Shown here: piece by piece, positions 47,921-52,585 of the stretch
Layout: the number at the start of each line of letters is the position of its first letter
Numbering within the stretch: the first letter of the stretch is position 1
Assembly: GCF_002849605.1 (NCBI RefSeq)
Contig: NZ_NPIB01000031.1
Span: 1 to 52,585 of the forward strand
DNA: 52,585 nucleotides
Direction of reading: 5' to 3'
From: Photobacterium carnosum
GTDB lineage: Bacteria; Pseudomonadota; Gammaproteobacteria; Enterobacterales; Vibrionaceae
Notes under the pieces: generated by a model
Database searches by the model: none
What the model was told of the DNA's origin: nothing
The model's input: the letters and a program-made list of their open reading frames with translations, nothing else
Program-made: the position numbers and the translations under genes

Positions 47921-49348
47921 TTATTCAGGAGTATATACGCCTACACCTAAATCATCTTCACGGCGCGTTTTTGCCATCATTGCTGCTGGTGACATTGCAA
48001 CACGAAGATCCATTTCTGCTTCAGTGCGAACAAGTTCGCCACGTAATGAGTTAGTAAATACGTCGACGATTTTCACATCAACAAATTGACCAATCAATTC
48101 AGCAGAACCTTCAAAGTTTACGATACGGTTATTTTCAGTACGTCCGCGTAGTTCCATTACATTTTTACGTGATGGACCTTCAACCAAAATACGTTGTTCT
48201 GTGTCTAGCATTTGGCGTGCATGACGCATTGCTTGGCTATTGATTTGCTGCTGTAGGGCGTAAAGACGCTCTTTCTTCACTTTTTCAGTCAGATCACAAG
48301 GGTAATCTGCCGCTGGTGTACCAGGGCGCGGTGAGAAGACAAAGCTGTAGCTAATATCAAAATCGATATCACGAATTAGTTTCATGGTATCTTCGAAATC
48401 TTGATCCGATTCGCCAGGGAACCCAACAATAAAGTCTGAACTCATGGTGATATCTGGACGCACTTTACGTAACTTACGAATTTTTGACTTGTATTCAAGT
48501 ACCGTGTGAGGGCGCTTCATCATCGTTAGAATACGATCTGAACCACTTTGTACTGGTAGGTGCAAGTAGTTAACCAGCTCAGGGGTATCTTTATAAACGT
48601 CGATAATGTCGTCAGTAAACTCAATCGGATGGCTTGTCGTATAACGTACACGGTCAATACCATCAATTGCTGCAACTAAACGCAGTAATTCAGCAAAACT
48701 TGCAAGCTCACCATCGAATGTTGGGCCGCGGAATGCGTTCACGTTTTGGCCTAACAGATTAACTTCACGTACACCTTGTTCTGCCAGTTGTGCAATCTCA
48801 TACAAAACATCATCTATCGGACGGCTAACTTCTTCACCGCGAGTGTAAGGCACTACGCAGTAAGTACAATATTTAGAACAGCCTTCCATGATAGAGACAA
48901 ATGCAGTTGCACCGTCAGCACGAGGTTCAGGTAAGTTATCGAATTTTTCAATCTCAGGGAATGAAATATCCATTACTGTTTTTTCATTTGATTGAGAGCG
49001 TTTAATCATCTCAGGCAAACGGTGTAGGGTTTGTGGACCAAAAATAACATCAACGTAAGGTGCGCGTTTGCGAATAGAATCACCTTCTTGAGTCGCTACA
49101 CAGCCACCAACGCCGATCACTAGATCAGGTTTTTTATCTTTTAGTTTTTTCCAACGGCCTAGCTGGTGGAAAACTTTTTCTTGTGCTTTTTCACGGATCG
49201 AACAGGTGTTAAGTAGCAGAACATCTGCTTCTTCTGGGATTTCTGTTAACTCGAAGCCATTAGCAGCATTAAGAAGATCGGCCATTTTTGATGAATCGTA
49301 TTCGTTCATCTGGCAGCCCCAGGTTTTAATCAGCAGTTTCTTCGCCAT
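47921..49348 (-). CDS. miaB: tRNA-2-methylthio-N6-isopentenyladenosine(37) synthase MiaB
   Basis: A 475-residue radical-SAM methylthiotransferase modifying A37 of tRNAs reading UNN codons. N-terminal cluster motif [15 protein letters not shown], radical-SAM motif CSKYCTYC, and a C-terminal TRAM domain are in order. Start at ATG 49348 ([11 protein letters not shown]) matches E. coli length (474). It heads the miaB-ybeZ-ybeY-corC-lnt run. Confidence 0.97.
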   Translation of the reverse strand: MAKKLLIKTWGCQMNEYDSSKMADLLNAANGFELTEIPEEADVLLLNTCSIREKAQEKVFHQLGRWKKLKDKKPDLVIGVGGCVATQEGDSIRKRAPYVDVIFGPQTLHRLPEMIKRSQSNEKTVMDISFPEIEKFDNLPEPRADGATAFVSIMEGCSKYCTYCVVPYTRGEEVSRPIDDVLYEIAQLAEQGVREVNLLGQNVNAFRGPTFDGELASFAELLRLVAAIDGIDRVRYTTSHPIEFTDDIIDVYKDTPELVNYLHLPVQSGSDRILTMMKRPHTVLEYKSKIRKLRKVRPDITMSSDFIVGFPGESDQDFEDTMKLIRDIDFDISYSFVFSPRPGTPAADYPCDLTEKVKKERLYALQQQINSQAMRHARQMLDTEQRILVEGPSRKNVMELRGRTENNRIVNFEGSAELIGQFVDVKIVDVFTNSLRGELVRTEAEMDLRVAMSPAAMMAKTRREDDLGVGVYTPE

Positions 49349-49517
49349 CTCTCTTCGCTCGTAGTGTTGATTCATTACATTCAGAATTACGGGCTGACAG
49401 GTCGCATTACGTTATTTTTAGGGTAATGCCCTGTAGCAAGCCGCGTATTGTACTGCTTTAAACTCGGTCTGACTAGATCATCACCACCCTGAAAAAAGTG
49501 TGGTCTTTTGTCTTTGA

Positions 49518-50246
49518 CTAGCGATAGAGATTAAATGATTTAAAAAGTGATTGTTCATCATAGACCTTATTTAGCGTAACCATACCTAGTTGACGCATTT
49601 GTTTACGGATCCATAATGTTCGTTGATAGACATAATTACTCATTGGACTGGCTTTTATTTTATACGGATTAGGTAATACTGCGGCCAGTTGTGCTGCTTG
49701 TTGAGCGCTAAGTCGACTCGCTGGAATATGGAAAAAATGCTCACTAGCCGCTTGAACACCATAGATCCCCGGACCAAATTCAATGACGTTTAAGTAGGTT
49801 TCTAAAATACGATCTTTGCCCCAAATAACCTCCATCCATAATGCAAAATATAATTCGATGCCTTTACGAATAAAAGAATGACAAGGGAATAAAAACACAT
49901 TCTTAGCAGTTTGTTGAGTAATGGTACTAGCACCTCGGCTAGGGCCATTTTTACCGCTGTGTTCAAGGACAAAGAGGGTTGCATTAAGATCGATACCGTG
50001 GTGTTCAGGGAAGGTTTGATCTTCTGAAGCTATCACCGCTAATTGCATATTTTTTGAAATCTTATCCAAATTAACCCATTGATGATGTGTTTGCTTTGGA
50101 TAACCTTGTGGCGGAAATAGAGTACGGCTAATTTCCCAGCCCCAAAACGGTGGGTTAATAAATTTAAAAATGACGATCAGAACAATCGGTACAATTAACG
50201 CGCCTAAAATAAATTTAACGATAAAACGTTTAAAGCTTGTCAGCAT
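49518..50246 (-). CDS. mtgA: Monofunctional biosynthetic peptidoglycan transglycosylase
   Basis: A 242-residue GT51 enzyme polymerising glycan strands from lipid II, without a transpeptidase domain. One N-terminal membrane helix (about 10-30); catalytic Glu in ASEDQTFPEHHGID and the second motif RGASTITQQTAKNVFL. It lies between miaB and ubiF on the minus strand. Confidence 0.95.
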   Translation of the reverse strand: MLTSFKRFIVKFILGALIVPIVLIVIFKFINPPFWGWEISRTLFPPQGYPKQTHHQWVNLDKISKNMQLAVIASEDQTFPEHHGIDLNATLFVLEHSGKNGPSRGASTITQQTAKNVFLFPCHSFIRKGIELYFALWMEVIWGKDRILETYLNVIEFGPGIYGVQAASEHFFHIPASRLSAQQAAQLAAVLPNPYKIKASPMSNYVYQRTLWIRKQMRQLGMVTLNKVYDEQSLFKSFNLYR

Positions 50247-50404
50247 GGTGATTGGATTCCTGTCAATGATGAAAGGGAGTGATTAGCGATGAATACATTA
50301 TGGTAGTACCCCAATAACCGTATTTTCTTATACAATCATCTAACACAATGGTTTGAAAGATTATAACCAAATAATAAGCTTGGGCATAATAGGTAGGTAA
50401 AGAT

Positions 50405-51565
50405 ATGGAACAATATGATGTCATTGTTGCCGGTGGCGGTATGGTGGGGGCCGCTACCGCGATTGGTTTAGCTCAACAAGGCTTAGAGGTGGCGGTGATA
50501 GAAGGTTATGCGCCACAGCCATTTATGTCAGCACAAGCGATGGATTTACGCGTATCTGCTATTTCTCCACGTTCAGTCGTACTCTTAGAACAATTAGGAG
50601 CATGGAAAACGGTGATGGCGATGCGCTTATGTCCCTTTAAACGTCTTGAAACATGGGAAAATCCTGAGTGTCGCACTCGGTTTAATGCCGATGAGATGCA
50701 ACTGCAACAATTAGGTTATATCGTCGAAAATCGTGTCATTCAATTAGCGCTATGGCAGCAATTTGAACAGTACGACAATATTACTTTATTGTGTCCTGCA
50801 ACCATGGTCGCAGCGACTGCGATTGATGAGGGTTATCAGATCGAATTAGACAATGGTTCACTGCTTAATTGTGGTTTACTCATTGGTGCTGATGGCGCTA
50901 ACTCTCAAGTACGCCAGCAAGCGAATATTGGTATTACCGCGTGGGATTATCGCCAGCATTGTATGCTAATTAATATCACAACGGCTTTGCCACAACAGGA
51001 TATTACTTGGCAGCAGTTTACGCCTGCGGGACCTCGGTCATTTTTACCTTTGCCTGGCCATCAAGGATCACTTGTTTGGTATGACTCTCCTGCTCGAATT
51101 CGTCAATTATCAGCAATGCCAGCAGCGCAATTACACGCTGAGATTGTGGCAACGTTCCCGAGTGAATTAGGCGAGTTTACGGTGCTTAATCATGGTAGCT
51201 TCCCCTTAACCCGTCGTCATGCGCAAACGTATTATAAGTCGAATGTGGTGCTATTAGGCGATGCTGCGCATACGATTAACCCATTAGCAGGACAAGGGGT
51301 TAATTTAGGCTTTAAAGATGTCGCTTGTTTATTAGAAAAAATCAACCAAGCGGGTAATGAGTGGCAACAACCTCAAGTTCTGGCTAATTATGAACGTTGT
51401 CGTCGCCCTGATAATTTGATTATGCAAACTGGAATGGATTTTTTCTACAGCACGTTTAGTAATAATATTGGGCCATTAAAGTTACTGCGCAATGTAGGAT
51501 TACGGGCTGCTGATCATACTGGCGCGATAAAAAAACACGTATTGAAGTATGCAATGGGGATATAA
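50405..51565 (+). CDS. ubiF: 3-demethoxyubiquinol 3-hydroxylase
   Basis: A 386-residue FAD-dependent monooxygenase for the C6 hydroxylation in ubiquinone synthesis. Motifs: the dinucleotide fold VAGGGMVGAATAIGLAQQG, the DG motif LIGADGANSQVR, and GDAAHTINPLAGQGVNLG for FAD. Similarity runs along the full length of E. coli UbiF, which also lies next to a Met/Leu/Gln tRNA cluster. Confidence 0.95.
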   Translation: MEQYDVIVAGGGMVGAATAIGLAQQGLEVAVIEGYAPQPFMSAQAMDLRVSAISPRSVVLLEQLGAWKTVMAMRLCPFKRLETWENPECRTRFNADEMQLQQLGYIVENRVIQLALWQQFEQYDNITLLCPATMVAATAIDEGYQIELDNGSLLNCGLLIGADGANSQVRQQANIGITAWDYRQHCMLINITTALPQQDITWQQFTPAGPRSFLPLPGHQGSLVWYDSPARIRQLSAMPAAQLHAEIVATFPSELGEFTVLNHGSFPLTRRHAQTYYKSNVVLLGDAAHTINPLAGQGVNLGFKDVACLLEKINQAGNEWQQPQVLANYERCRRPDNLIMQTGMDFFYSTFSNNIGPLKLLRNVGLRAADHTGAIKKHVLKYAMGI

Positions 51566-51603
51566 CGATAGTATTGAATGTCTTTTGTAACGAAAATAAA
51601 AAC

Positions 51604-51640
51604 AAAAAGCCGAGTAAAATTAATTACTCGGCTTTTTATT
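51604..51640 (+). terminator. Terminator of ubiF
   Basis: AAAAAGCCGAGTAA (51604-51617) pairs with TTACTCGGCTTTTT (51624-51637), ending in a T-rich tail. Confidence 0.93.
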
Positions 51641-51691
51641 TATTCTTTTACTTGCAGTTGGCATCAATGGAGATGATCACTATATTGCAGA

Positions 51692-51719
51692 TAAAAGAAA
51701 ACCTACTCAAAGAGTAGGT
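51692..51719 (-). terminator. Terminator of the minus-strand tRNA cluster
   Basis: ACCTACTC (51701-51708) pairs with GAGTAGGT (51712-51719). On the minus strand TTTTCTTTTA follows, just beyond the last tRNA-Leu. Confidence 0.88.
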
Positions 51720-51727
51720 CTCTAATA

Positions 51728-51812
51728 TGGTGCGGAAGGAGAGACTTGAACTCTCACACCTTACGGCGCTAGAACCTAAATCTAGTGCGTCTACCAATTC
51801 CGCCACTTCCGC
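51728..51812 (-). tRNA. tRNA-Leu (TAG), copy A
   Basis: An 85-nt class II tRNA with long variable arm and encoded CCA. Acceptor GCGGAAG pairs with CTTCCGC; the anticodon TAG sits in the CTAGATTTAGGTTCTAG arm. The sequence is the same in all four Leu copies of this cluster. Confidence 0.97.
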
Positions 51813-51848
51813 AAATTTTTTATCTCTTTGAACATTATCAAAAGAGAA

Positions 51849-51925
51849 TGGTGGCTACGACGGGATTCGAACCTGTGACCCCATCATTATGAGTGATGTG
51901 CTCTAACCAACTGAGCTACGTAGCC
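51849..51925 (-). tRNA. tRNA-Met (CAT), elongator type
   Basis: A 77-nt cloverleaf with encoded CCA. GGCTACG acceptor, anticodon CAT in ACTCATAATGAT, and the full sequence closely matches E. coli metT/metU elongator tRNA. Confidence 0.97.
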
Positions 51926-51963
51926 ATCATAGAATACTGAAATGAATCAATATTCTTAAAGAG

Positions 51964-52039
51964 TGGCAGGTCTACCTGGATTCGAACCAGGGTATGACGG
52001 CATCAAAAGCCGTTGCCTTACCGCTTGGCGATAGACCTA
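51964..52039 (-). tRNA. tRNA-Gln (TTG), copy A
   Basis: A 76-nt cloverleaf with encoded CCA; anticodon TTG in CTTTTGATGCC. The first acceptor pair is T-G, an unusual unpaired 1-72 as is typical of glutamine tRNAs. Confidence 0.96.
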
Positions 52040-52079
52040 CTGTGCTTATTTTCATAAGACTTTCACAAACTAGAGAGAA

Positions 52080-52164
52080 TGGTGCGGAAGGAGAGACTTG
52101 AACTCTCACACCTTACGGCGCTAGAACCTAAATCTAGTGCGTCTACCAATTCCGCCACTTCCGC
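52080..52164 (-). tRNA. tRNA-Leu (TAG), copy B
   Basis: Same sequence as copy A, including encoded CCA. It is separated from tRNA-Gln copy A by about 40 bp. Confidence 0.97.
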
Positions 52165-52245
52165 ATATTGTCAGTTATAAATAACCGTATTTCTCTAGTG
52201 TATTGTTTAAATCAGTAATTGGTAAAAAGCCGATTTAAAGAATAA

Positions 52246-52330
52246 TGGTGCGGAAGGAGAGACTTGAACTCTCACACCTTACGGCGCTAGAACCTAAATC
52301 TAGTGCGTCTACCAATTCCGCCACTTCCGC
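52246..52330 (-). tRNA. tRNA-Leu (TAG), copy C
   Basis: Same sequence as copies A and B. Its neighbour on the right is tRNA-Gln copy B. Confidence 0.97.
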
Positions 52331-52363
52331 AATGATTAACTGCCGCAGCAATTAATCTAAATA

Positions 52364-52439
52364 TGGCAGGTCTACCTGGATTCGAACCAGGGTATGACGG
52401 CATCAAAAGCCGTTGCCTTACCGCTTGGCGATAGACCTA
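52364..52439 (-). tRNA. tRNA-Gln (TTG), copy B
   Basis: Same sequence as Gln copy A. Confidence 0.96.
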
Positions 52440-52499
52440 CAGTGCTTAATTACATAAGCGTTGCTTGTTGGGTAGTAACAAGACTTTTAAATCAGAGAA

Positions 52500-52584
52500 T
52501 GGTGCGGAAGGAGAGACTTGAACTCTCACACCTTACGGCGCTAGAACCTAAATCTAGTGCGTCTACCAATTCCGCCACTTCCGC
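52500..52584 (-). tRNA. tRNA-Leu (TAG), copy D
   Basis: Same sequence as the other Leu copies and complete up to one base from the window edge. The cluster, and its promoter, probably continue to the right outside the window. Confidence 0.96.
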
Positions 52585-52585
52585 A

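Overview
The window is ordinary chromosomal core DNA of a marine gammaproteobacterium of the Vibrionaceae, most likely a Photobacterium. The basis is the moderately AT-rich composition, close similarity of nearly every protein to known Vibrionaceae/Enterobacterales families, lineage-typical genes of unknown function (the TIGR03503, DUF2066, DUF2069 and DUF1904 families), and gene order that is partly that of E. coli and partly Vibrio-like. The genus is an inference. I see no prophage, insertion sequence, CRISPR array or defence island.

Layout. (1) 1-1590: the end of an rRNA operon (23S tail, 5S, tRNA-Asp, tRNA-Trp), followed by about 0.8 kb of tandem, degenerate tRNA-Trp-like units with a period near 149 bp, most ending in a terminator-like hairpin. 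(2) 1590-9238: DUF1904, a YafD-type phosphodiesterase, a Yip1-family membrane protein, mltD (broken by an in-frame amber codon), gloB, a YafS-type methyltransferase, rnhA, dnaQ and a TIGR03503 protein. This resembles the E. coli block next to rrnH. (3) 9291-15493: fadE, a dauA-like SulP transporter with a candidate CRP-dependent promoter, gmhA and yafJ. (4) 15575-28813: purN-purM diverging from upp across a PurR operator, uraA, DUF2066, DUF2069, wrbA, arsC, bepA, a TusA-like gene with perM, bcp, gcvR, dapA and bamC. (5) 28897-42025, almost all on the minus strand: lipA-lipB, ybeD, dacA, rlpA-rodA-mrdA-rlmH-rsfS and holA-lptE-leuS. (6) 42195-51565: a YbeL-type zinc-ribbon protein with an internal duplication, a SYLF protein, the miaB-ybeZ-ybeY-corC-lnt operon, mtgA and ubiF. 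(7) 51728-52584: a minus-strand tRNA cluster in which Leu(TAG) occurs four times, Gln(TTG) twice and Met once.

How the genes work together. Much of the window serves the cell envelope: PBP2/RodA elongation, PBP5, RlpA, MtgA and MltD for peptidoglycan; BamC, BepA and LptE for outer-membrane assembly; Lnt for lipoprotein maturation; GmhA for LPS heptose. A second theme is nucleotide and cofactor supply (PurM, PurN, Upp, UraA, LipA, LipB, UbiF, DapA). A third is RNA and ribosome maintenance (RlmH, RsfS, YbeY, YbeZ, MiaB, LeuS, tRNAs) together with replication subunits (DnaQ, HolA, RNase HI).

The observations most worth a second look are the tandem tRNA-Trp-derived array with conserved hairpins, the amber codon in mltD, the PurR operator inside the purM promoter spacer, the CRP-type site before dauA, the 87-bp duplication in the YbeL-type gene, and the absence of hda from its E. 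coli position. I did not find a convincing new multi-gene system.
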